Shown: positions 17,862 to 25,600 of the stretch, piece by piece
Layout: every line of letters begins with the position of its first letter
Numbering within the stretch: position 1 is the first letter of the stretch
Assembly: GCA_002086835.1 (NCBI GenBank)
Contig: MVIG01000003.1
Coordinates: 477,569 to 541,568 of the forward strand
Reading direction: 5' to 3'
Length of the DNA: 64,000 bases
DNA from: Mycolicibacterium porcinum
Lineage (GTDB): Bacteria > Actinomycetota > Actinomycetes > Mycobacteriales > Mycobacteriaceae
Position numbers and translations under genes: made by a program
The notes under the pieces: model-generated
Database searches by the model: none
The model's input: only the letters and a program-made list of their open reading frames with translations
Told to the model about the DNA's origin: nothing

Positions 17862-18900
17862 TCTCCGAACACCTCCCCTTCGACGGGTCCGGCGGGCCGC
17901 CGAACGGAATCAGAATGTCGCTTCCTGCCGGTCCGTTGACCTTCATCCGGATCGAGCAGTAGTAGATGTTGAAGAACGAACCGTAGGCGCCGAGTCCGTT
18001 GAGCCGCAGGTAGTTCTCGGCGAGCGGTTCGATGACCTTGTTGACGTCGGCCTTGCGTTCGTCGAGGCGTTGCGCCAGTGGGCGCGCGTTCTCGATGACG
18101 GCCTGCAGCGGGCGACGCGACTTGTCCAGCATGTCGGTCAGGTCGTTCTCCGCCGAGGCCAGCGGTGCGATCGCGCCGGCGATCGGGTCACGCCCCTCGG
18201 ACAGGCCGGAGATCAACTTCTGCAACTCGTCGACGCTGGAATCGAACTGGGCGCCCTTCTCGTCGACCGTGCCGAGCACCGTGTTGAGGTTGGTGATCAC
18301 GTCACCGATCAGCTGATCGCGGGCGGCCAGGTTCTGGGTGAACGCGCTCGTGCTGGTCAGCATGTTCGCCAGCGCCCCACCCTGGCCCTGCAGCATCTCG
18401 ATCACCGCGTTGGAGATCTCGTTGACCTTGTTGCCGTCGAGGCCCTTGAGCACCGGACGCAACCCGCCCAGCAGTGCATCGAGGTCCAGCGCCGGCTGGG
18501 TGTTCTGCTGCGGGATGGTTGCACCCGGCGGGAGCTTGCGCAGCTCGCCCGGGCCCGAGGTGATCTCCAGATACCGGTCGCCGACGAGGTTCTCGTAGCG
18601 CACCTTGGCCTGGCTCGACGTGTACAGCTGGTAGCGCTTGTTGACCAAGAACTTCACGTCGACGGTGTTGTCCGGATTGAGCTTGACGTCCTTGACCGTG
18701 CCGACCGGCACGCCCGCGATCCGCACATCCTGGCCTGCCTTCAGCCGGGACGCCTGGCTGAACGTGGCGTGGTAGCCGTTCTCCGAAGCGAACCGGAATT
18801 CGCCGAACACCACGACCAGCATGGCCGCCACCAACAACATCGCGATGGTGAAGATGCTGACCTTGAGCATGGTCCGGTCTTTACGCGCACTGGACGCCAT
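17854..18900 (-). CDS. mce4B: Mce4B subunit
   Basis: 348 aa. Start ATG at 18900 shares one base with the mce4A stop; the reading frame stays open upstream inside mce4A but without coding features. TM anchor at about residues 12-32, MCE domain at about 38-118 (YHATFSQASRLKAGQDVRIAGVPVG; LVGDRYLEITSGPG), DLDALLGGLRPVLKGL near 147-162 as in all MceB. The C-terminus has the conserved GAYGSFFNIYYC and a final Cys. Equivalent to Rv3498c. Confidence 0.94.
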   Translation of the reverse strand: MASSARKDRTMLKVSIFTIAMLLVAAMLVVVFGEFRFASENGYHATFSQASRLKAGQDVRIAGVPVGTVKDVKLNPDNTVDVKFLVNKRYQLYTSSQAKVRYENLVGDRYLEITSGPGELRKLPPGATIPQQNTQPALDLDALLGGLRPVLKGLDGNKVNEISNAVIEMLQGQGGALANMLTSTSAFTQNLAARDQLIGDVITNLNTVLGTVDEKGAQFDSSVDELQKLISGLSEGRDPIAGAIAPLASAENDLTDMLDKSRRPLQAVIENARPLAQRLDERKADVNKVIEPLAENYLRLNGLGAYGSFFNIYYCSIRMKVNGPAGSDILIPFGGPPDPSKGRCSENG

Positions 18901-20105
18901 CAGAAGCGATCCCTCTCCGCGAACGCACCATTGAACAAGAACTGCAGCGTCGCCGGAGCGTCGAACTGCACCTCGGTGTTCGGCTGGAACGGCACATAGG
19001 CGTTGTCGGTCACCAGGAACGGCGAGTGGTACCAACTGCCGCCGAACTGCTTCGACGGGACATCCGGCAGGCCACGGCAGTTGGGGCCTCCGGACGCGTT
19101 CACGATCGGCAGGCTCTCCGGATACGTGTACGCGGGCGCGCCCGGCAGGAAGTTCGACGACACGAACAGACCGGGCCGGATACCACCGATGATCGGCGCG
19201 AAGCGGTCGACGCCGATCGACACACCCTTCAACACGCAGCCGAACTCAGGCGAGTAGTCGCTGGCCACCTTCAACGGGGCGCGCAGTCGCTGGATGGCGG
19301 CGATGTAGTCGTCGGCGGCCGGCTGCAGCGTCGCGGTGCCGTTGTTGGCCAGACCGGTCGCGGCCAGCAGCGTGGCGTTGAGATTGGTCTGCTCGTCGAC
19401 GATGGTCTTGTTCAGGGCCGGCACGTTGTCGACCACCTTGGCCAGGTCCGGCCCGGCGTCACCGTAGATGTTGGCCACCACGGCCGCCTTGGCGAAATCC
19501 TCCTGCAGGGTCGGCAGCTTCGGGTTGATCTGACCCAGGTAGCCGTTGAGCCCCGAGATGGCCGCACCGAGATCGTCCCCGTGGCCACGCAGACCCTCGC
19601 CGAGCGCGGTCAGCGTGGCGTTCAGGCTCACCGGATCGATCTTGTTGAGCACGTCCGACAACGTCTGGAACAGGGTGTTGACCTCGAGCTGCACGTCCTT
19701 GGCGGCCACCGTGGCTCCGGGGCGCAACGACGTCGACTGCGGCTTGTCGGGTGCCAGGAACTCCACCGACTTCGCCCCGAAGATCGTGTTGCCCGCGATC
19801 CGCACGGTGGCGTTGGACGGGATGTACCGCATTTCGCCGCGCTTGATGGACAGCGTCAGCTTCGCCTCGTTGCCGGCGTAGGCGATGTCGGTGACCTTGC
19901 CGATCTGAATGCCCCGGTACTTCACCTTGGCGTCGCGCTCCATCACCAGGCCGGCCCGCGGCGCGGTCAGGCTGACGGTGTCGGTCGGCACGAAGGCGGC
20001 TGTGTAGGACAGGTAGGTGAAGATCACCGCTGCGGCGACGATCGCGGTCAGGATCGCGGCGGCGATCCTGACATGGCGGCGGTGCTTGGCGTTTCCGTCA
20101 GACAT
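18900..20105 (-). CDS. mce4A: Mce4A subunit of the cholesterol importer
   Basis: 401 aa from ATG 20105, chosen for the AGGA element 7 bases upstream; a GTG at 20120 would add five residues. TM anchor at about residues 13-38, MCE domain at about 42-125 (VSLTAPRAGLVMERDAKVKYRGIQIG; FGAKSVEFLAP). Helical region to about 280 with FGCVLKGVSIGVDRFAP, then a C-terminal domain with PNCRGLPDVPS. Equivalent to Rv3499c, which with YrbE4AB and the MceG ATPase imports cholesterol. MceG is not encoded in the window. Confidence 0.95.
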   Translation of the reverse strand: MSDGNAKHRRHVRIAAAILTAIVAAAVIFTYLSYTAAFVPTDTVSLTAPRAGLVMERDAKVKYRGIQIGKVTDIAYAGNEAKLTLSIKRGEMRYIPSNATVRIAGNTIFGAKSVEFLAPDKPQSTSLRPGATVAAKDVQLEVNTLFQTLSDVLNKIDPVSLNATLTALGEGLRGHGDDLGAAISGLNGYLGQINPKLPTLQEDFAKAAVVANIYGDAGPDLAKVVDNVPALNKTIVDEQTNLNATLLAATGLANNGTATLQPAADDYIAAIQRLRAPLKVASDYSPEFGCVLKGVSIGVDRFAPIIGGIRPGLFVSSNFLPGAPAYTYPESLPIVNASGGPNCRGLPDVPSKQFGGSWYHSPFLVTDNAYVPFQPNTEVQFDAPATLQFLFNGAFAERDRF

Positions 20106-20120
20106 AGAGATTCCTGCCAC

Positions 20121-20963
20121 CTACCCGGAAAGGTTGAAGTTGCCGGACGCGCCGTAGACGGCCAGGGAGATGAACAGCGTGATGGTGACGACGACGATCA
20201 GCGAGGTGCGCACGGCCTGGCCGACTGCCACGCCGACGCCGACCGGGCCGCCGGAGGCGTTGTAGCCGTAGTAGGTGTGCACGAGCATCACCGCGATAGC
20301 CATCACGATTGCCTGCAGGAAGGACCACAGGAGGTCGCTGGGTATCAGGAACGTGTTGAAGTAGTGGTCGTACAGGCCTGCGGACTGACCGTTGATGAAC
20401 ACGGTGGTGAATCGCGCGGCGAAAAAGGCGGCCAGGACCGACAGCGAGTACAGCGGCACGATTGCGATCAGCCCGGCCAGCAACCGGGTGGACACCAGGT
20501 AGGACACCGCGTGTACGGCCATCGCTTCGACGGCGTCGACCTCCTCGGCCACCCGCATGGCGCCGAGTTGGGCGGTGGCGCCCGCGCCGATCGTGGCGGC
20601 CAGGGCGATACCGGCGATCACCGGGGCCACGATGCGCACATTGAGGAACGCCGACAGGAAGCCCGTCAAGGCCTCGATGCCGATGTTGCCCAGGGACGAG
20701 TAGCCCTGCACCGCAATGACACCGCCGGAAGCCAGGGTGAGGAACGCGGCGACGCCCACGGTGCCGCCGATCATCACCAGGGCACCCGCACCCATGGTCA
20801 TCTCGGCCACCAGCCGGATGGTCTCCTTGCGGTACCGGTTGAGCGCGTTCGGCAGGTACCGAATGGTCTCGCCGTAGAAGAGGGCCTGCTCTCCGATGTT
20901 GTCGACGAGCTTGGGCACGCCGCGGAACAGCCGGCGGAAGCGAAGTGTGGCGTCGTAGCTCAT
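20121..20963 (-). CDS. yrbE4B: YrbE4B permease subunit (MlaE family)
   Basis: 280 aa. Four to five hydrophobic segments of the MlaE/YrbE permease fold. Conserved EA/EQ-loop AMRVAEEVDAVEAMAVHAVSYLV near residues 139-161 and GYSSLGNIGIEALTGF near 88-103. The C-terminus GNFNLSG is typical of YrbEB subunits. Equivalent to Rv3500c. ATGA overlap with yrbE4A; 15 bp to the mce4A ATG. Confidence 0.95.
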   Translation of the reverse strand: MSYDATLRFRRLFRGVPKLVDNIGEQALFYGETIRYLPNALNRYRKETIRLVAEMTMGAGALVMIGGTVGVAAFLTLASGGVIAVQGYSSLGNIGIEALTGFLSAFLNVRIVAPVIAGIALAATIGAGATAQLGAMRVAEEVDAVEAMAVHAVSYLVSTRLLAGLIAIVPLYSLSVLAAFFAARFTTVFINGQSAGLYDHYFNTFLIPSDLLWSFLQAIVMAIAVMLVHTYYGYNASGGPVGVGVAVGQAVRTSLIVVVTITLFISLAVYGASGNFNLSG

Positions 20964-21724
20964 CGAACGAGCACCCGGACCCCGATGGCCGTCATGATCA
21001 CGTTGATCACGAACAGGCAGATGAAGGCGTAGACCACCGTTTCGTTCACCGCGTTACCGACACCCTTCGGGCCTCCCTTGACGGTCAAGCCGCGGTAGCA
21101 CCCGACCAGGCCGGCTACCACGCCGAACAGCAGCGCCTTGATCTCGGCGAGCACGAGCTCGCCGAGCCCGGTCAGCACTGTCAGGCCGTTGATGAACGAA
21201 CCCGGGTTCACGCCCTGCAGGAACACGGAGAAGACATAGCCGCCCGCCAGGCCGATCGCACAGACCAGGCCGTTGAGCAGCAGCGCCACGAAGGTCGAGG
21301 CCAGCACGCGGGGCACGACCAGGCGCTGGATCGGGTCGATGCCCAGCACGCGCATGGCGTCGATCTCTTCGCGGATGGTGCGGGCACCCAGGTCGGCGCA
21401 GATCGCCGTGGCGCCCGCGCCGGCGACCACCAGCACGGTCACCACCGGGCCGAGCTGGGTGATGGTGCCGAAGGCGGTGCCTGCGCCGGACAGGTCGGCG
21501 GCACCGATCTCGCGAAGGAGGATGTTGAGCGTAAACGCGACCAGGACCGTGAAGGGGATGGCAACCAACAGCGTCGGCACCAGCGAGACCCGGGCGATCA
21601 TCCAGGTCTGATCCAGGAACTCTTTGAACTGGAACGGTCGACGGAAGATCTTGGCGAAGGTGTCCAAGGACATCTCGACGAAGCCGCCCACGGCCCGGGC
21701 CGGAACCGCAAGCTGTTCGATCAA
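20960..21724 (-). CDS. yrbE4A: YrbE4A permease subunit (MlaE family)
   Basis: 254 aa. The only sensible start is TTG at 21724 (MIEQLAVPARAVGG), matching the N-terminus I know for Rv3501c; an ACGGAG element lies 8-13 bases upstream. Multi-pass permease with the EQ-loop GARTIREEIDAMRVLGIDPIQRLVVPRVLA near residues 123-152 that contacts the ATPase. First gene of the mce4 operon; KstR-type operators lie 140-242 bp upstream. Confidence 0.95.
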   Translation of the reverse strand: MIEQLAVPARAVGGFVEMSLDTFAKIFRRPFQFKEFLDQTWMIARVSLVPTLLVAIPFTVLVAFTLNILLREIGAADLSGAGTAFGTITQLGPVVTVLVVAGAGATAICADLGARTIREEIDAMRVLGIDPIQRLVVPRVLASTFVALLLNGLVCAIGLAGGYVFSVFLQGVNPGSFINGLTVLTGLGELVLAEIKALLFGVVAGLVGCYRGLTVKGGPKGVGNAVNETVVYAFICLFVINVIMTAIGVRVLVR

Positions 21725-21864
21725 CCTGGGCTCCGTTCTCGGGGTACTCGGGTGGGGGAAATTCCGCGGAAATTCGCGTGAGCGAAACTTTGACGGCCAC
21801 GTGACGTAGCCGTTCTCCCACCCCTTGGTCTTACGGTGCTCTTAGTGAGCCGGATCATACTAAC

Positions 21865-21878
21865 TAGAACACGTTCGC
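21865..21878. promoter_or_regulatory. KstR-type operator, imperfect (mce4 leader)
   Basis: TAGAACACGTTCGC fits TnnAACnnGTTnnA except for the last base (C for A). It is 140 bp upstream of the yrbE4A start. KstR is the TetR-family repressor of mycobacterial cholesterol genes, released by a 3-oxo-cholestenoyl-CoA. The core AACnnGTT is intact. Confidence 0.7.
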
Positions 21879-21952
21879 AGTGTCAAAGAATTCAAAATCC
21901 TCATGTCGGACGCCATTTTTGCAGCTCAGGACGTACCGACCCGATCTCACGT

Positions 21953-21966
21953 TAGAACACGTTCTA
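21953..21966. promoter_or_regulatory. KstR operator, perfect palindrome (mce4 promoter region)
   Basis: TAGAACACGTTCTA matches TnnAACnnGTTnnA at every fixed position and its two TAGAAC arms are perfectly symmetric. It lies 30 bp downstream of the hsd4A stop and 228 bp upstream of yrbE4A, giving the mce4 operon a KstR-controlled promoter separate from hsd4A. The first 10 bases (TAGAACACGT) repeat in the site at 21865. Confidence 0.85.
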
Positions 21967-21995
21967 CTTCCGTCGAGCGACAGTCAACGAGACCG

Positions 21996-22916
21996 TCAGT
22001 CTCGTGAATCCATCAGCTCCGTCGCCGAGAATCCACGCCCCGAGTCACGATCAGCAAAGTAATCGTGCAACGTCCCGCTCAGGTCTGCCGGGTTCCAGGC
22101 ATCGGAGTCCGCAGTGAAGTGCTTCTCCGCTGTAGGCGGCGCGACCAACGTGACAGTTGGACCATAGACGATGAACAGCTGAGCGTTGACGGCTTCGGAC
22201 GCAGGCGAGGCCAGGAATCGGACCAGAGTGACGACGTGCTCGGTCGACAGCGGGTCGACCTTTCCGTCGGCCGCCTCGGGCGCGTCACCGAACACGCCCG
22301 CGGTCATGGCCGTGCGGGCCCGCGGCGCGATCGCGTTGGCCCGGACACCGAAGCGCTCCAGGGCCCGCGCCGCGGACACCGTGAGGGCGGTGATACCGGC
22401 CTTGGCGGCGCCGTAGTTGGGCTGCCCGACGGGGCCCGACAGACCGGCCTCCGACGACGTGTTGATGATCCGGCCGTAGACCGTGCCGTCGCCCGCCTTG
22501 GCCTTGTTGCGCCAGTAGACGGCGGCGTTGCGGGTCAGCAGGAAGTGGCCGCGCAGGTGCACTGCGATGACCGCGTCCCACTCCTCGTCGCTCATGTTGA
22601 AGAGGATCCGGTCGCGGGTGATGCCCGCGTTGTTGACGACGATGTCCAGACCACCCAACCCGTCGGCGGTGGCGACCAGCTCATCGGCGGTCGTGCGCGC
22701 GCTGATGTCCCCGGCCACGGCGACGCCCTTGGAGCCGGCGGCCGCGATCTCGTCGAGGACGTCGGAGGCATCCAGCGCGCCTGCCATGTCGTTGACCACC
22801 ACGGTGGCTCCGGCCTTGGCCAGACCGATGGCCTCGGCACGGCCGAGGCCGGCGGCGGCACCGGTGACCACGGCCACTTTTCCGGACAGATCGATCTGAG
22901 CGTCGTCGGTCGTCAT
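21996..22916 (-). CDS. hsd4A: Hsd4A: 17-beta-hydroxysteroid / 3-hydroxyacyl-CoA dehydrogenase (SDR)
   Basis: 306 aa. Start ATG 22916 preceded by GAGGAG. GAAAGLGRAEA near residues 20-30, NNAG near 98, the catalytic Ser in NTSSEAG near 155 and YGAAK near 168-172. It matches Rv3502c, homologous to the SDR part of peroxisomal multifunctional enzyme 2. It has been linked to 17-beta-HSD activity and to (hydroxy)acyl-CoA oxidation of the cholesterol side chain. Downstream of fdxD in the same orientation (35-bp gap), so probably transcribed from the KstR-controlled promoter at about 23250. Confidence 0.92.
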   Translation of the reverse strand: MTTDDAQIDLSGKVAVVTGAAAGLGRAEAIGLAKAGATVVVNDMAGALDASDVLDEIAAAGSKGVAVAGDISARTTADELVATADGLGGLDIVVNNAGITRDRILFNMSDEEWDAVIAVHLRGHFLLTRNAAVYWRNKAKAGDGTVYGRIINTSSEAGLSGPVGQPNYGAAKAGITALTVSAARALERFGVRANAIAPRARTAMTAGVFGDAPEAADGKVDPLSTEHVVTLVRFLASPASEAVNAQLFIVYGPTVTLVAPPTAEKHFTADSDAWNPADLSGTLHDYFADRDSGRGFSATELMDSRD

Positions 22917-22951
22917 CGTGCTCCTCGCGTGCGCGGCATTTATGAATGCCT

Positions 22952-23143
22952 CTAGTCTTTTCGGATCAGGGCTGCCCGGGGGCATTCGGCGATGGACTGC
23001 TCGGCCAGATCTTCCTGGTCGGCAGGCACCGGATCGGACTTGACCACGGCGTAGTCATCGTCGTCAAGATCGAACAAATCGGGGGCAATACCCACGCAGA
23101 CCGCATTACCTTCGCAGCGATCACGGTCAACTTCTACTCGCAT
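22952..23143 (-). CDS. fdxD: FdxD: small [3Fe-4S]/[4Fe-4S] ferredoxin
   Basis: 63 aa. ATG 23143 has GAGGAGG upstream; longer readings lack one. The Cys ligands are Cys11 and Cys17 (CEGNAVC) and the Cys-Pro near 54. The site that is His in many P450-partner ferredoxins (CxxHxxC) is Asn here, giving CxxNxxC, and there is no fourth cluster Cys, which favours a 3Fe-4S cluster. It is strongly acidic. Equivalent to Rv3503c, in the KstR regulon; likely electron donor to a steroid monooxygenase such as a CYP125/CYP142-type P450, none of which is in the window. Confidence 0.92.
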   Translation of the reverse strand: MRVEVDRDRCEGNAVCVGIAPDLFDLDDDDYAVVKSDPVPADQEDLAEQSIAECPRAALIRKD

Positions 23144-23249
23144 GGCGACCTCCTCACGACGTGTGCACGCACGGGGCTGCGTGCGCGCAGCCACAGAATA
23201 CGACCACACCTGACGGATACCAGTCCGGCACCGGCCTGGATCCTAAGAC

Positions 23250-23263
23250 TAGAACGTGTTACA
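23250..23263. promoter_or_regulatory. KstR operator between divergent fdxD and fadE26
   Basis: TAGAACGTGTTACA fits TnnAACnnGTTnnA at every fixed position. It lies 106 bp upstream of fdxD and 45 bp upstream of fadE26, placed to control both directions. Confidence 0.83.
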
Positions 23264-23308
23264 ACCAGGTGAGAACTCAGGTCTACCAAGCAGTGAGGAT
23301 GCAGCGCA

Positions 23309-24487
23309 ATGCGGATCGGTTACACCCCCGAGCAGGAGGAGCTGCGTCGCGAATTGCGCGCGTACTTCTCCAAGTTGATGACACCCGAACGGGTAGAGGC
23401 ACTCAGCTCGTCCGAGGGCGAGATGGGTCGCGGCAACGTCTACCGCGAAACCGTCGCCCAGATGGGTAAGGACGGCTGGCTGACGCTGAGCTGGCCCAAG
23501 GAGTTCGGCGGCCAGGAGCGTCCGCCCATGGACGGCCTGATCTTCACCGACGAGGCGGCGATCGCCGGCGCCCCGGTGCCGTTCCTGACGATCAACAGCG
23601 TCGCGCCGACGATCATGCACTTCGGCACCGAGGAGCAGAAGAAGTTCTTCCTGCCCAAGATCGCCGCGGGCGAGCTGCACTTCTCGATCGGTTACTCCGA
23701 GCCCGGCGCAGGCACCGACCTGGCCGCACTGCGGACCACCGCGGTGCGCGACGGCGACGACTACGTGGTCAACGGCCAGAAGATGTGGACCAGCCTGATC
23801 GCCTACGCCGACTACGTGTGGCTCGCGGTGCGCACCAATCCCGAGGCCAAGAAGCACCGCGGCATCTCGATGCTGATCATGCCGACCACCGCCGAGGGCT
23901 TCTCCTGGACGCCGGTGCACACCATGTCCGGCGTCGACACCAGCGCCACCTACTACCAGGACGTGCGCATCCCGGCCACCAACCTGGTGGGCGAGGAGAA
24001 CGCCGGCTGGAAGCTGGTGACCAACCAGCTCAACCACGAGCGGGTCGCGCTGGTCTCGTCGCAGCCGATCTATGTCGCGCTGGACGGGGTCCGCGAGTGG
24101 GCCCAGAACACCAAGGATGTGCACGGCAAGCGGGTCATCGACTCCGAGTGGGTGCAGCTCAACCTGGCCCGCGTGCATGCCAAGGCCGAGGTGCTCAAGC
24201 TGATCAACTGGGAGCTGGCCTCTGCCGACGGCGCGCCTTCCCCGGCTGACGCGTCGGCGGCCAAGGTGTACGGCACCGAGCTGGCCACCGAGGCCTACCG
24301 CCTGCTGATGGAGGTGCTCGGCACCTCGGCGACGCTGCGCCCGGACAGCAAGGGCGCGCTGCTGCGTGGCCGCATCGAGCGGTTCCACCGGTCGGCGCTG
24401 ATCCTGACCTTCGGCGGCGGCACCAACGAGATTCAGCGTGACATCATCGGCATGGTCGCGCTCGGCCTGCCCCGAGTGAACCGGTAA
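23309..24487 (+). CDS. fadE26: FadE26 (ChsE4): steroid-CoA dehydrogenase alpha subunit
   Basis: 392 aa acyl-CoA dehydrogenase. The N-terminal helical domain starts YTPEQEELRRELRAYF; FAD segments are YSEPGAGTDLA near 129-139 and KMWTS near 158-162. LNHERVA near 241-247 puts a Glu (about 244) where the catalytic base of the characterised homologue is expected. The C-terminus has RFHRSALILTFGGGTNEIQRDII. In M. tuberculosis FadE26-FadE27 forms the alpha2beta2 ChsE4-ChsE5 that dehydrogenates 3-oxo-cholest-4-en-26-oyl-CoA. First gene of the plus-strand operon under the KstR site at 23250. Confidence 0.94.
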   Translation: MRIGYTPEQEELRRELRAYFSKLMTPERVEALSSSEGEMGRGNVYRETVAQMGKDGWLTLSWPKEFGGQERPPMDGLIFTDEAAIAGAPVPFLTINSVAPTIMHFGTEEQKKFFLPKIAAGELHFSIGYSEPGAGTDLAALRTTAVRDGDDYVVNGQKMWTSLIAYADYVWLAVRTNPEAKKHRGISMLIMPTTAEGFSWTPVHTMSGVDTSATYYQDVRIPATNLVGEENAGWKLVTNQLNHERVALVSSQPIYVALDGVREWAQNTKDVHGKRVIDSEWVQLNLARVHAKAEVLKLINWELASADGAPSPADASAAKVYGTELATEAYRLLMEVLGTSATLRPDSKGALLRGRIERFHRSALILTFGGGTNEIQRDIIGMVALGLPRVNR

Positions 24488-24500
24488 GGACGGCACACCA

Positions 24501-25598
24501 ATGGATTTCAAGACGACCGAAGAGGCCGCCGACCTGGGTGGCCTGGTGCGCACGATCACCGAATCGGTGTGCACGCCAGAGCGTCAGCGCGAGCTCGACG
24601 GGCTCGAGCAGCGCTTCGACGCCAATCTGTGGGCCAAGCTGGTCGAGGCTGACGTGCTGTCGGCCGCGGCTCCCGAGTCGGTGGGCGGCGGTGGCCTGGG
24701 TGTGCTGGAGCAGGCCGCCGTGCTGACCGCGCTGGGTCGCCAGCTGGCCGCCGTGCCCTACCTGGATTCCGTGGTGCTCGGCGCCGGCGCGCTGGCCGCG
24801 TTCGGGTCCGAGGAACTGCGCACCGAGTGGGCTCAGCCCGCCGTGGCCGGCGACAAGATTCTGGCGATCGCCCTCGACGGCGAGATGGGCCAGGGCCCGG
24901 TGCAGGCCCAGGCTGATGGCTCGGGCCACAAGCTGACCGGCACCCGCACCCAGGTGAACTACGGGCCCGTGGCCGACGCGTTCCTGGTTCCGGCCGAAAC
25001 CGAATCCGGCATCAACGTTTTCCTGGTCTCCGGCGATGATCCCGGGGTGACGGTCAGCGTGCTGAGCACCACCGGCAAGGGCAGCGTCGCCCACCTCGAA
25101 CTGCAGGGCACGACGCTGGACGCCGGCCGGCTCGTCGGCGGCGCCGAGGTCGCCGAGTGGCTGACCACGCATTCGGCCCTGGGCCACAGCGCCTACCAGC
25201 TCGGTGTACTGGAGCGGGCCCTGGAGCTCACCGCCGAGTACGCCCGTGAGCGCGAGCAGTTCGACCGGCCGATCGGCAGCTTCCAGGCTGTCTCGTCGCG
25301 GCTGGCCGACGGCTACATCGACGTCAAGGGCCTGCGCCTGACGCTGACCCAGGCCGCCTGGCGGTTGGCCGAGGACCTGCCCGCCGACATCGATGTCGCC
25401 AGCGCGGCGTTCTGGGCGGCCGAGGCCGGCCACCGCGTCGCGCACACCGCGGTGCACGTGCACGGCGGTGTCGGCATCGACATGGACCACCCGGTGCACC
25501 GGTACTTCCTGGCCGCCAAGCAGACCGAGTTCGGTCTCGGCGGGGCGACGGGGCAGTTGCTGCGCATCGGCCGCGAACTCGCGGACACGCCGGTCTAG
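24501..25598 (+). CDS. fadE27: FadE27 (ChsE5): steroid-CoA dehydrogenase beta subunit
   Basis: 365 aa, 13 bp after fadE26. Acyl-CoA dehydrogenase fold with weaker FAD/active-site motifs: QVNYGPVADAFLVP near 152-165, LERALELTAEYAREREQFDRPIGSFQAV near 236-263, then HVHGGVGIDMDHPVHRYF near 318-335. The HGGxG and the Arg-Glu-Gln-Phe element supply FAD contacts across the dimer. As in ChsE5, the base Glu seems to be missing, so it needs FadE26. Equivalent to Rv3505. Confidence 0.93.
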   Translation: MDFKTTEEAADLGGLVRTITESVCTPERQRELDGLEQRFDANLWAKLVEADVLSAAAPESVGGGGLGVLEQAAVLTALGRQLAAVPYLDSVVLGAGALAAFGSEELRTEWAQPAVAGDKILAIALDGEMGQGPVQAQADGSGHKLTGTRTQVNYGPVADAFLVPAETESGINVFLVSGDDPGVTVSVLSTTGKGSVAHLELQGTTLDAGRLVGGAEVAEWLTTHSALGHSAYQLGVLERALELTAEYAREREQFDRPIGSFQAVSSRLADGYIDVKGLRLTLTQAAWRLAEDLPADIDVASAAFWAAEAGHRVAHTAVHVHGGVGIDMDHPVHRYFLAAKQTEFGLGGATGQLLRIGRELADTPV

Positions 25599-25600
25599 GG

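Noticed and set aside
19026-21032. 668-codon plus-strand frame across mce4A and yrbE4B
   Set aside because: Composition is His/Arg/Gly/Gln-dominated low complexity and it is antisense to well-conserved genes.
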